A stretch of DNA of 64,000 nucleotides, from assembly GCA_963806735.1 (NCBI GenBank), contig CAWEBE010000067.1, positions 1-64,000 of the forward strand. The letters are read 5' to 3'. The notes beneath the pieces are model-generated. The model saw only the letters and a list, made by a program, of their open reading frames with translations, searched no databases and was not told the DNA's origin. Position 1 is the first letter of the stretch. Each line of letters opens with the position of its first letter. Positions 9,132 through 17,145 of the stretch are shown here, one piece after another. Position numbers and translations under genes: made by a program. The stretch is from CADEFX01 sp963806735 (GTDB lineage: Bacteria; Pseudomonadota; Alphaproteobacteria; Rhizobiales; Hyphomicrobiaceae).

Positions 9132-9653
9132 GTGATTTTCATGAGCCAGAGCACGATGGTGCGCACCGAATGGCTGTATCAGTTCAGCCTTTGGTATCAA
9201 TATCACCTCAGCATGATGCGATCGGTACCGGGTATTCGATCTGCTCAAAGATTCGAGACGGCTCATCCGGCGCATCCTGCATCACTCGCGCTCTACACTG
9301 TTCCGGGCCCCGAGATCTTCAAGGACCCCTACTATCTCGAAGTGAGAGGTCTGAGAGAGTGGCTACCCTTCATCGACAAGAGCTTCCATAGGCGCAATTT
9401 GTTCGACGGTTTGGAGGCTGCACCTGAAGTCTCGAAAAACTGCCGGCTTCTGATTGCGGACCGCGATGAACCTGATGCGAGCCTGACGGGATTCAACTGG
9501 CTCACTACGGTCGGACTGGACTTCTCCACACGGTTTCGCGGGCTTGCGGTGGTTCGAGCCGACGCCGACCGCGCACTGAACGTGTCCAACGACGTGGCGG
9601 TATATGTCCCTGTGTCCGGCTGCCGCGATCCGGAATTGTGTCCCAAGACTTGA
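9132..9653 (+). CDS. Hypothetical protein, possible EthD-like alpha/beta barrel
   Basis: Protein of 173 residues, function unknown. The first half (EWLYQFSLWYQYHLSMMRSV, then GIRSAQRFETAHPAHPASLA followed by LYTV) resembles the pattern of EthD/ABM-type dimeric alpha-beta barrels: a helix with a conserved histidine, then strands describing size and growth of a substrate. AGGAGG precedes a GTG at 9132 by four bases; an ATG at 9141 is the alternative. No signal peptide. The same general fold is suggested by the broken gene at 12277-12584. Its role is unclear. Confidence 0.6.
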   Translation: MIFMSQSTMVRTEWLYQFSLWYQYHLSMMRSVPGIRSAQRFETAHPAHPASLALYTVPGPEIFKDPYYLEVRGLREWLPFIDKSFHRRNLFDGLEAAPEVSKNCRLLIADRDEPDASLTGFNWLTTVGLDFSTRFRGLAVVRADADRALNVSNDVAVYVPVSGCRDPELCPKT

Positions 9654-9726
9654 TCACGGCGCAAATGTCCGCTTCGAGTTCAAGTTCTGCCTTCGACGCG
9701 GCTTAGTCAGCATGTCCGACTTAGCT

Positions 9727-9924
9727 TCATGAGCGGAAGTGACGAGCATCGGTTTCGACGGGGAATTTGTGCCAAAAGTTGCCGTACGGCAGAGTCGCCC
9801 AAGGCCCGGCGGTCTGCGCCATCACTCCATGTATGGCTGCGGCGTCCGCCGCGTGTTCTCTGTATTTGTCTCGGTTGGTCGTCGGCACCGCGGCAATCAG
9901 AACAGGCTGGCTGTTACAAGGCAA
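9727..9924 (-). pseudogene. Fragment resembling a DUF1428 N-terminus
   Basis: A short reverse frame contains VLIAAVPTTNRDKYREHAAD, like the N-terminal strand-helix of DUF1428 proteins, followed by AAAIHGVM. After that the sequence loses similarity and ends after about 30 unrelated residues, whereas the family is about 115-120 residues long. I read it as a truncated remnant; chance similarity is possible. Confidence 0.35.
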
Positions 9925-9996
9925 TAACCGTTCTTGCTGGGATCTCGTCCAGTGGCCCAGGCTTCATCCCGAAAGTCACAAGACGTTGTAGCCAAG

Positions 9997-11196
9997 TCAG
10001 CTCTTGCTCAGGAGTTTTGGAATTCCCACGTGGTGAATCACCAGTTGGTCGCCTTCCTTCTCGATTCTGAAGTAATTCAAGCGATAAGAAGGATAGTACA
10101 CGGCTGGGAAATAGCCAAAACGGACCGGGACGCGGCTAAATAGCTTTAGCCATGTTCCAGTGTTGAGAATAACTTGGCCCGACGGCTCAAGCTGTTTCAA
10201 AAACGCCGCATGCGTGTGTCCGAAGATAAACACGGCTATCTTGTCATCCCTTCGAAAAATTTCCTGCGCACCTTTGAGATATGCATCTACCGAGTCGATG
10301 TCGGGGAAGGCGCCATGCCTCGTGAGCACGCGCAAGCGACGCAAGGTCCGCGTGAGGTCGTGCAGAACCAGCAGTGTTGGCACGCCAAAGAAAACAAGGA
10401 ACATTGAGTTGATTGCGATGACGACTTGCAGGACGTTATCGATGAGTGGCAGCCTGCTCATCAATGGATTGTGGAACAGGACATTGTAATCGAAGACTCC
10501 CAGAATTCGCAGCACCTCCCCGAGAATTGCTACCACCGTTACGCTCGCGAGAAGCAGAAAAGGCAGTGCGAACCAACGCAACGCTGCGCTCATCTCGCGG
10601 TAGTAGTAGTTCGATAGCACCCAGTCTGGAATTTGTATGGTACCAACCGAGCGAATATCTTTTAACCAGTCTCCCCTTCCAAAATCCGAATGACGGCTCG
10701 CTCCACTCACGAACGTTTCAGTAATGAAGTAACCCGCCGGCAGGGCATAGGGGTTTCCATAGTCGGGAAACGCATTGAACCAATCATGTTGCTGCCCGTG
10801 CTCAATCCAAATCTTCCTATTAGCCACGGTGCGGATTAGATTAAGGCTCGCGTCTAAGTGGACGTTGTATGCTCTGAGCTTGTCTACAAAAGCAGGACTG
10901 CAAGCCAGATCGTAGTCGTGATTACCAACCATCATGGTCACCTTGATATTGGCGCCCGTGGTTCTCAGCTGATCGAAAATGGATTGGTGCGCCCTGACGA
11001 TGTGGTCCAGTTTTTCGACCCCGCGCACCACCGTCGTTTCCCAGAACCCAAAGGTATCACCGACAATGATCAGCTCAGTGTCAGGGCCCTCGTTTTCCAG
11101 TTCCTTCAAGAAGGCAACGAACTCGTCCGTGTAATCGCAATGCTGGAAGTGGCCATCACCCCCCATATGCAAGTCGCTTACAAAAAATAGCTTCAT
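9997..11196 (-). CDS. Membrane-inserted calcineurin-like metallophosphoesterase
   Basis: Predicted metal-dependent phosphoesterase of 399 residues. Binuclear metal motifs appear in order: FFVSDLHMGG (residues 5-14), IIVGDTFGF (about 44-52), MVGNHDYD (about 89-96), EHGQQHD (about 132-138) and FGHTH (about 325-329). Unusually, two strong membrane helices (about 208-230 and 255-280) lie between the fourth and fifth motifs, so the last metal-binding loop follows a hairpin through the membrane. The fold resembles LpxH/UDP-diacylglucosamine hydrolases, but those lack this insert. The ATG at 11196 is preferred; a TTG lies two codons upstream. Single gene; substrate unknown, possibly a lipid-linked phosphate. 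Confidence 0.8.
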   Translation of the reverse strand: MKLFFVSDLHMGGDGHFQHCDYTDEFVAFLKELENEGPDTELIIVGDTFGFWETTVVRGVEKLDHIVRAHQSIFDQLRTTGANIKVTMMVGNHDYDLACSPAFVDKLRAYNVHLDASLNLIRTVANRKIWIEHGQQHDWFNAFPDYGNPYALPAGYFITETFVSGASRHSDFGRGDWLKDIRSVGTIQIPDWVLSNYYYREMSAALRWFALPFLLLASVTVVAILGEVLRILGVFDYNVLFHNPLMSRLPLIDNVLQVVIAINSMFLVFFGVPTLLVLHDLTRTLRRLRVLTRHGAFPDIDSVDAYLKGAQEIFRRDDKIAVFIFGHTHAAFLKQLEPSGQVILNTGTWLKLFSRVPVRFGYFPAVYYPSYRLNYFRIEKEGDQLVIHHVGIPKLLSKS

Positions 11197-11223
11197 TGCC
11201 AATTACCAGCTGGCCAGCCCTAC

Positions 11224-11469
11224 TCAAAGCTTGCGACATGCCGGATGACCACACCGCAGCGCGCACATGGAACTGCCGAAACTCGAATTCGTCACCGCGG
11301 AAGCACCGGCGGGGATGAACGCCATGCCGGGAGTGTCTTTTTCCGGCAAACCCGCATAGGTGGCGCACAGCAGGGCCGGCCGCATGTCTTGCGCAGAGAC
11401 ACCAGCGGCAAATGAGCTGATGAGCAGGCCTGCGAACGATATGCCGAATGCGAGCTGGTGCGGCCGCAT
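11224..11469 (-). pseudogene. Truncated secreted protein, start of a SUMF1/FGE-like domain
   Basis: An 81-residue frame with a signal peptide (hydrophobic stretch ending FAAGVSAQ) and then DTPGMAFIPAGASAV, which resembles the GM-x-x-IPGG-TF opening of formylglycine-generating-enzyme-like (SUMF1) domains. The rest of that roughly 250-residue domain is absent; the frame ends 30 residues later with a cysteine-rich tail. GGGAGACAAC precedes the ATG. It may be a truncated gene or a small secreted protein with chance resemblance. Confidence 0.4.
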
Positions 11470-11499
11470 GTTGTCTCCCGAGCGCCAGGCGAGGCTCAC

Positions 11500-12276
11500 A
11501 TTCCTGACAGTCGAACTGCCGCGTGCCTATCGGTGACTACCCTGCATTTGGCCTGGAACGTGCGCGCACCGTAAAACACCGTGCACCACGCAGCCCGCGA
11601 GCTGACGCGATGCTGCTGGTGTCGACCGGTGCCTTCACGGCCGATCCGGCGACCGCGCTGGCCCGCGCCGACGCCATCCTCTACCGCGAGGGGCAGGATT
11701 GCGGGAATGCGGCTCGCAGGCGTCCCTGAGTGAACGGAGGCGAACGCGTCAGTTGCCCATTCGTTTGCCAAAAGCTGCCGTACTTCCACAAGGTCGATGA
11801 CGCACAGCGATGCTCACGCCTTCGCCCCACGCGGCGATCCAGCCTCAACGAAGCGGACGAACGTTGGTAGCTGCGGTTACGTCAGCTAGGGCGGACATGG
11901 CCGGCGTCGGATACGCACCCCATTCCCCGTTGCCCGAGCGGTGCCGCACCGGCATGTCTGCCCCCATAAGCTGACGTTCTGCCAATCGCCTCGGCACGGT
12001 GAATATGTGCCAGAAGCGGTCGATCGGCTTTGCTCCGTTGGTGCACCGCACACAGTTGCGTCGTGCCAGAAGTCGACACCAATCGGGCGCCGAACGGAGA
12101 CGGGACTACCGTCGCGGACGACGTCCGGTAATTAAGGTATCAGATCAGGATCGCGTTGGGCGGGGGGCCCAGCCCGCGACCCAGGGCTGCTGGAGCAGAT
12201 GGGCCTTTGGGTGTCGCCGCACCGGCGCGGCTGGTGCTGGTCGAAGGCCGTGCCGGCTGAAGATCGACTGCTGTGG
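11500..12276. other. Long gene-poor stretch
   Basis: No credible gene over about 780 bases. A forward frame near 11610-11729 ends DPATALARADAILYREGQ, faintly like the end of a GGDEF domain, but too short to call. Short related strings containing CTTTTGGCA or CTTCTGGCAC on the reverse strand recur near 11765, 12005 and 12065. The stretch looks like eroded sequence. Confidence 0.45.
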
Positions 12277-12584
12277 CTATTCAGCTGCCAGCGACAGCTG
12301 CGAAAACACCTTCGTCTCGAACTTCACTTTCCCCGCGAACGGCCCCAGCCCCGCCGGGCCTTGAACTCCGCGCTGTCGAGGACATGCGGGCCGTCGATAT
12401 CATAAAGGGCGAGATAAATAAGGCCGGCGGCCGAATCCCCCGCGCGATAGCGGCGGCCGGCCCGAAATCCCGGACAAGCGAGGAGCTCTGGCAGATGCAC
12501 TGCGTCGTACCAACGGTTCCATTCGGCCTCGACGTCCTGGGAAACCTTCGCACGCACGACCAGAACATGGCTCGGCCATGTCAT
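12277..12584 (-). pseudogene. Frameshifted EthD-like small protein
   Basis: Starts at the ATG at 12584 with GGAGG upstream: MTWPSHVLVVRAKVSQDVEA, then WNRWYDAVHLPELLACPGF, the strand-helix pattern with a conserved His (DAVHLPE) typical of EthD/DUF4286-like ferredoxin folds. After residues DSAEFKARRGWG the frame runs into a stop. Shifting by one base near 12341-12348 restores PFAGKVKFETKVFSQLSLAAE and a TAG at 12277. The intact product would be about 102 residues. It precedes a Bug protein gene in the opposite order, so no operon can be claimed. Real mutation or sequence error are both possible. Confidence 0.65.
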
Positions 12585-12660
12585 GAGCTCCTCCTTCGCG
12601 TCGCCCTTCGAACGGAACGCAAGCTCTCCGGTCAACGGAGGTCGGTGGCGAGGTCGGCAT

Positions 12661-13632
12661 CTACTCGAGCTTGATGTTGGCCACCTTGATGAGCTCGCTC
12701 GTGGCCTTCATTTCGGCTTCCCGGAAGGCCAGCAGCTCTGCGTGCGTCGAGGTGACCGGCAGCATGCCGACGGGCAGCAAACGGGTCGACGTCTCGGGAA
12801 GCTTCGCGATCTCGGTCACCTTGGCGTGAAGGGCATCGACGATGGGCTGTGGCAGTCCCGCGGGAGCCCAGATGCAGAACCACAGCGGCACGTCGGAATT
12901 GGGATAGCCGGCCTCGGTGAGCGTCGGCGCATCGGGGAAATCAGGGCTGCGGGTGCCATGATTGACGCAGAGCATGTGGACTTTGCCGGCCTTGGCGGAT
13001 GGATTGTTGGTCGGATCGTTCGCAACCTGAAGGGTTCCAGCGAGAAGGTCATTCAAGACCTCAGCGCCGCCGCGATAGGGCACGTGCAGAAAATTGATGC
13101 CGGCCCGATGCGCCAGCATCTCCATGCGCATATGGCCACTGGTGCCCGCCCCGGGTGTGCCGAACGACAGCTTGCCGGGATTGGCCCTGGCATAGTCGAC
13201 GAGCTCCTTCATCGACTTCAGGCCGGTGCTCGGATGCACGCAAAAGCCGGTTACGCCATCACCGACACGCACGACGGGATGGAGCGATTTCGGATCATAG
13301 GGCACCTTGCGCAGGAGCGGCAGGTTGACAGTCGACGAGTTCGAGGAGAGCAGCAGCGTGTAGCCGTCGGGCGCGGATTTGGCCATGGCTTCCGTGCCGA
13401 TCGTGCCGGAGGCGCCGCCCCGGTTCTCGACCACGAATTGCTGGCCGAAGGCCTGGCCGAGCTTCTCGGCCCAGTAGCGGGCGAGGTTGTCGGTTCCGCC
13501 GCCGGCAGCAAATGGAACGATCATCTTCACAGGCTTGCTGGGCCAGGGGGTCTGCGCTCCAACAACAGCCGGGAACGTCGAAAGACTGGCGCCGGCACCG
13601 CCGACGAGTTTCAGAAATGTGCGCCGTCGCAT
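12661..13632 (-). CDS. Bug/TctC-family tripartite tricarboxylate binding protein
   Basis: Periplasmic solute-binding protein of 323 residues. MRRRTFLKLVGG is a twin-arginine type signal, followed by a cleavage region at VVGAQ. The mature part begins PWPSKPVKMIVPFAAGGGTD with the characteristic GGG-T-D ligand loop, and NRGGASGTIGTEAMAKSAPDG is the second conserved Bug motif. GGGAGG precedes the ATG. There are no tctA/tctB genes beside it, so it is an orphan receptor, common in this family; it may deliver ligand to the TctAB pair at 49-51 kb or serve in sensing. Ligand likely a carboxylate, unknown. Confidence 0.88.
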   Translation of the reverse strand: MRRRTFLKLVGGAGASLSTFPAVVGAQTPWPSKPVKMIVPFAAGGGTDNLARYWAEKLGQAFGQQFVVENRGGASGTIGTEAMAKSAPDGYTLLLSSNSSTVNLPLLRKVPYDPKSLHPVVRVGDGVTGFCVHPSTGLKSMKELVDYARANPGKLSFGTPGAGTSGHMRMEMLAHRAGINFLHVPYRGGAEVLNDLLAGTLQVANDPTNNPSAKAGKVHMLCVNHGTRSPDFPDAPTLTEAGYPNSDVPLWFCIWAPAGLPQPIVDALHAKVTEIAKLPETSTRLLPVGMLPVTSTHAELLAFREAEMKATSELIKVANIKLE

Positions 13633-14132
13633 GCTGCTTCATCCTCCCGTTTCATTTTTGTCTGGACGCAGCATGGAAGAGGTGGGAGGCCGCCGTCAAC
13701 GTCGGTGGGCATTTCATGTCGCGCCCTTGAAGTCGGGTCGTCGATGGTTGGTCTCTGGCAACCTCGACGATTGGGCAGGCGCACGGGTGTCCGCTGTCGG
13801 AGGGCAAGGGGAGGCGTCGTATCGATCGTCGTGGCACCGATGGGGCTCAGCCTGCAACGGCAGCTCTCTCTGCGGGGCGTTCGACGGTGGGCCACGGATG
13901 CTGCAAGTGCTCAGGGCAGGTCAGGGTCAGACTAGGACGTGAGCCACTCGCGCAGAGTTTGTACGCTTAGCCACCACAAGCAGAAGTTTTCTGTGGTCAC
14001 GTGGTGAGAGGGAGCGACCAGCGGCACTGTTTTGCAAATCATCTTGAATCTCGTGAAGGAAGGGGTCGTCTCGGGATACCCTTGCAAACGGTTTTCCTTT
14101 GCCATTCCGAGAGATAAGATTAGTGCCTACAT
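13633..14132. other. Intergenic region left of the tRNA fragment
   Basis: No gene supported. A reverse frame crosses this area into the tRNA fragment, but its start is merely antisense tRNA sequence. The stretch is the left flank of the presumed integration site. Confidence 0.5.
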
Positions 14133-14177
14133 CTGGGGGACTGGGGGTCGGGAGTTCAAATCTCCCCGCTCCGACCA
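14133..14177 (+). other. 3' half of tRNA-Pro(GGG), probable attachment-site remnant
   Basis: From 14133 the sequence matches the 3' part of a tRNA: anticodon loop CTGGGGG (14133-14139, anticodon GGG), 3' anticodon stem ACTGG, variable GGGTC, a perfect T-arm (GGGAG, loop TTCAAAT, CTCCC at 14150-14166), 3' acceptor strand CGCTCCG, discriminator A and CCA at 14175-14177. The matching 5' half (acceptor CGGAGCG, D-arm, 5' anticodon stem) is absent upstream. Identity beginning at the anticodon loop and ending at CCA is the classic footprint of a tyrosine-integrase attachment site. Confidence 0.8.
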
Positions 14178-14186
14178 ACAAAAAAA

Positions 14187-14604
14187 TCAACGTAAAATCA
14201 ATATGTTGAGCCTCGAGGTATGACCCGAGGCGTGACCGAACTCGTGCAGAGCGGTTCGATGCCAGTTGATCGGCTCGAAAAACGCCGCCGGCGGCGGCAC
14301 CTGCACGTAGTCCTCCGAAGGATTATAGAAGGCGCGATTGCCGCCGATGCGGAAGTCGATGCCGGTCGCCTTGATCAAGGTCTCGACGCGCGGTTCGATG
14401 CTGCCTGGAGGCGGCGCCGGAGTAAGCCCGGTTCGTGGAGGCATTCTTTGGCAAGGCGAACTGCGCCTTGGCAGAAGGTGTGCCCCAGGGCTGCACCCAG
14501 GGGAAGCGGCCCTTCTCAAACTCGGTGATGATCTTGTTGGTGATGTCGTCGTAGAAATTGGTCCGGTCGTCGCCCGAACGGGCACGCGTGGTCGATCTGG
14601 GCAT
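14187..14604 (-). pseudogene. ArdC-type antirestriction gene, internally deleted and truncated
   Basis: Remnant of an ArdC-like (DUF1738 plus zinc peptidase) protein carried by conjugative elements to evade host restriction. The N-terminal part reads NFYDDITNKIITEFEKGRFP and WVQPWGTPSAKAQFALPKNA. At about 14408-14418 it jumps frame into GSIEPRVETLIKATGIDFRI, GGNRAFYNPSEDYVQVPPP and the peptidase motif TALHEFGHASGH. The expected roughly 100 residues between these parts are missing, and the C-terminus stops just after HTSRLN, next to the tRNA fragment. Inactive. Fixes this area as part of a mobile element. Confidence 0.8.
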
Positions 14605-15301
14605 CGCGGATCTCCGCGACGGGCCGGCGAGAGATCTTCTCTCACCTCTTCAGTCCGTCGCGACAACCGCCGCGCTCCTCTACCTCTCTCCACGGCAGCC
14701 GGCCGATGGGAGGCCGCCCACCGGGCTCGTTGCGATCGCGGTCCACCGCGTTGCTCGATGAAATGGCTTGCTGTTTCTCGTGACGTCGTGGTCCCAGCGC
14801 CAAGGGACCGTTCATTGATGGTGGGTGGTCGTGTCAAGGGCGCGGGCACCAACAAGACGATATCTCTTTGGTCGCCGTCCGCATGGCAGACGGTTCTGAC
14901 AGATGTCATCACTAAGATCGTAGTCGTACGCGGCAACGATCGCGACCCGAATGGGCCGAGACCTGCGAGAGCAGGGCTCGGTCGCGCGGCCATTTGGCCG
15001 CGCGATAGAGCGTGACCCGAGCCCGGCCGGTGCCGGGCGAGGGGGCCGCACAGATCTTCGCTACTGAACTCGGACCGACGCTACTCAATGTGTCCAATAC
15101 CGGGCGCAAGGTTCTTTGCGAGGTCGGTCTCTCTCCGCCTCAAGGATGGGTTTCGTCAGGAAGATGCCTCGCTTGTCACCCCACGCGGTGCGTCCAATGC
15201 CCGCGACGGTCGCTACGAGGGTCAATCCGCCCGTCGTCCCGGTAGGGACGCCTTCCGCTTACGCGGAAGATCTTTCATGCGACGGCTGGCTCGGCCGCGT
15301 T
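14605..15301. other. Element interior without genes; hairpins
   Basis: No supported coding sequence. It contains repeat copy A (14951-15008) and a perfect 7-bp hairpin at 15252-15269 (CTTCCGC, loop TTAC, GCGGAAG) just beyond the transposase stop, which may lie in the end of the IS110-type element. Other frames lack motifs. Confidence 0.5.
14951..15008. repeat. Double-hairpin repeat, copy A
   Basis: Starts ATGGGCCGAGACC. The first hairpin is CCGAG...CTCGG around an inner CCTGC/GCAGG stem; the second is TCGCGCGGCCA, two-base loop, TGGCCGCGCGA (14981-15004), an 11-bp perfect stem. The same architecture recurs at 16430-16488. The two copies flank the IS110-type transposase. Confidence 0.7.
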
Positions 15302-16336
15302 CTATTCGAACTCGGTACCGTCTCGCCAGATCGCGTGGAGAATGACAGCAAGCTTCCGGGCCACAGCGATAGAGGCACGCTTCCAGCCGATGCGTTTTTC
15401 AAGCCGCAGGGCCCAGGCCTTGAGCGGACAATTGCGCCGCAGCTTGGTCATGAGCACACCGGCCGCCTCGTAGAGATAACTGCGTAGCAATGGATCATTG
15501 GTCTTTCCGATGCTGCCGATCCACTCACTCTCGCCGGATTGATATTGCCGTGGCGTGAGCCCAAGATATGACCCGACCTTGGATGACGAGGTGAAGCGCT
15601 TGGGGTCGTCGATGGCGGCCTTGAATGCGAGGCGCGGTCATCGCGCCCACGCGTGGCACGGTCATCATGCGGCGCACGTCAGCATCCCCACGTGCGGCAT
15701 TGAGAACGCTGACCGATACGGCCTTCAGTTGCTTCACAATCGAGGCGTGGGTGGCGAGAAGCGGATCGAGCACCGGGCCGAGCCAGTCGCTATTAGCTCT
15801 GAACTCAATGACGCGTGGTACGAAAGCACGACCTTTGGTTGACCCAGTCATCGCACCGAGCGTCTTCAAGGCACCACGTATCTGGTTCTCGATGGCTCGC
15901 CGAGACTGCAGCAATTGCTGCCGAGACAAAAGCAGGAGCGAACGAATTGCGCATCGAGTGATCGGACCCGGGCCTCGCGGTACCACCCTATGCGCACAAG
16001 GTCGGCAAGGCTGCGCGTATCGTTGCGATCGTTCTTGTTGCGCTTCATCGACAGCACACGATGCGCATGGCGACTGTCGAGACAGATGGCTGGCAAGCCG
16101 AGTTCGCGAAACTCGCGCCACAGCCAGGCAGATGTGGGACCGCTCTCGAGGCCGAAGCGCACAAGGCCGGGTGCGTGCTTGACGAGGCACTTGGCGATCA
16201 CCTGCGGATCGGTTGGCACCATGCGCTCGAACACGATCATGCTGGTATCATCAACGATGCAGACAGCCGTCTCCTTCAACGACACATCGAGGCCGGCATA
16301 GGTCTTGCCTCCGGTGCTGGACGTGCTCTTCTTCAT
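15302..16336 (-). mobile_element. IS110-family transposase with two frameshifts
   Basis: DEDD-type transposase remnant. It begins MKKSTSSTGGKTYAGLDVSL with the catalytic aspartate in AGLDVS. FGLESGPTSAWLW and KNDRNDTRSLADL are family motifs. The frame is broken near 15931-15938, continuing as SRRAIENQIRGALKTLG, and again near 15628-15633. The C-terminal domain then follows: SYLGLTPRQYQSGESEWIG, DPLLRSYLYEAAGVL, and a last segment ending AVILHAIWRDGTEFE. Apart from the two one-base shifts the protein is near full length (about 340 residues), so inactivation is recent or reflects sequence errors. No terminal inverted repeats, as expected for IS110. Confidence 0.85.
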
Positions 16337-16429
16337 GAGGTGCCCTCCTGGCCAAATCAATGGAGCGGTCAGGTGAGCACTCTGGAGTGCCCTTGACGCG
16401 ACCAGCCGCCATCACCCCATGTCACCCGC

Positions 16430-16488
16430 ATGGGCCGAGACCCGCGGCGCGGGGCTCGGGCGCGCGGCCTTCAGGCCGCGCGGTAGGG
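16430..16488. repeat. Double-hairpin repeat, copy B
   Basis: Begins ATGGGCCGAGACCC, with a first stem CCGAG...CTCGG and a second hairpin CGCGCGGCC, loop TTCA, GGCCGCGCG. The bases in loop and stem differ from copy A in compensating ways (for example ATTT versus TTCA loops with stems preserved), suggesting the structure rather than the sequence is kept. Confidence 0.7.
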
Positions 16489-16710
16489 CCCGGTCGCGGC
16501 CGCTTGCGGCCCGCGGGGCGCCCAGATGAGTCTCCACAGACATTCCGCTCTTGTCGATCGACGAAGTGCGCTCGCACGGCCACTTCGACGTCCTCGCGTT
16601 TGCAGGGAACTCAATCCGAGATCGTGATCGCCCAGCGACCATGAGTATGCGGAGTAGCGTCGGTCCAAGAAGTGCGCTGGGCGTGGCCGGAGTTCGAAGT
16701 CGGTCGCGAG

Positions 16711-16978
16711 CTAGCTTTTTTGCTCCCAGACGGCCCGCCATGCATTGAATTTCTCTGGGCCGCACGCCATAGCGCGCAAAGTTGCCCTCGTGCAGGCTGA
16801 GCAACTCTGTTTCGGCCGCTTCTATGAAGCGGGCGCGGTCCTCGGACGGCACGGCGCTCGCGGCGTAGGCAGAGATGTGCGCTGCGGCTGCCTTCTGGTT
16901 CATGCCCCCGCGGATGGCCTCGGCTACGACCTCACGCAGTGCCGTGCGGTAGCGCAGCCGGAAGTGTCGCGAAAGCAA
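16711..16978 (-). pseudogene. Mobile-element hypothetical protein, frameshifted
   Basis: Unrecognised small protein, about 88 residues when repaired. It reads RYRTALREVVAEAIRGGMNQ, AAAAHISAYAASAVPSEDRA and FIEAAETELLSLHEGNFARY, largely alpha-helical. After YGVRP a one-base insertion near 16757-16760 shifts the frame; restoring it gives EKFNAWRAVWEQKS and a TAG at 16711. The product pattern is of the type found beside antirestriction genes on alphaproteobacterial elements, but I cannot name it. A TTG at 16978 is the apparent start and lies inside the repeat array at 16965-17033. Confidence 0.55.
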
Positions 16979-17033
16979 GGATCGAGATACTTATGTGTCG
17001 CGAAATGGTAATCACGATAGAAATCTGTCGCGA
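16965..17033. repeat. Three TGTCGCGA repeats at 30-31-base spacing
   Basis: TGTCGCGA occurs at 16965-16972, 16996-17003 and 17026-17033, the first two extended to TGTCGCGAAA. Spacing of three helical turns resembles iterons or a multimeric repressor site. A second short direct repeat, ATGGAATTCA, occurs twice just downstream (from about 17038 and 17056). Located between two mobile-element genes, it could be an origin or control site. Confidence 0.55.
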
Positions 17034-17145
17034 TTCGATGGAATTCATCAGTATCTTATGGAATTCAGCATATCGGTCTGCCACCCGCTCGTTAGAGCGC
17101 CTCGCCCTGTGGTGGGATCCTTCGTGCGCAAAGCGAGGTTCGCAC

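Noticed and set aside
11610..11729. GGDEF-domain C-terminal remnant
   Set aside because: Only the short pattern ALARADAILYREG resembles the family; too little to support.
14080..14177. A complete tRNA-Pro gene
   Set aside because: Only the part from the anticodon loop to CCA is present; no 5' acceptor strand, D-arm or 5' anticodon stem was found upstream.
13927..14190. Reverse frame beginning with a GAGRFELPTPSPP-type sequence
   Set aside because: This string is the antisense translation of a tRNA T-arm and acceptor end, a known annotation artefact; it overlaps the tRNA-Pro fragment.
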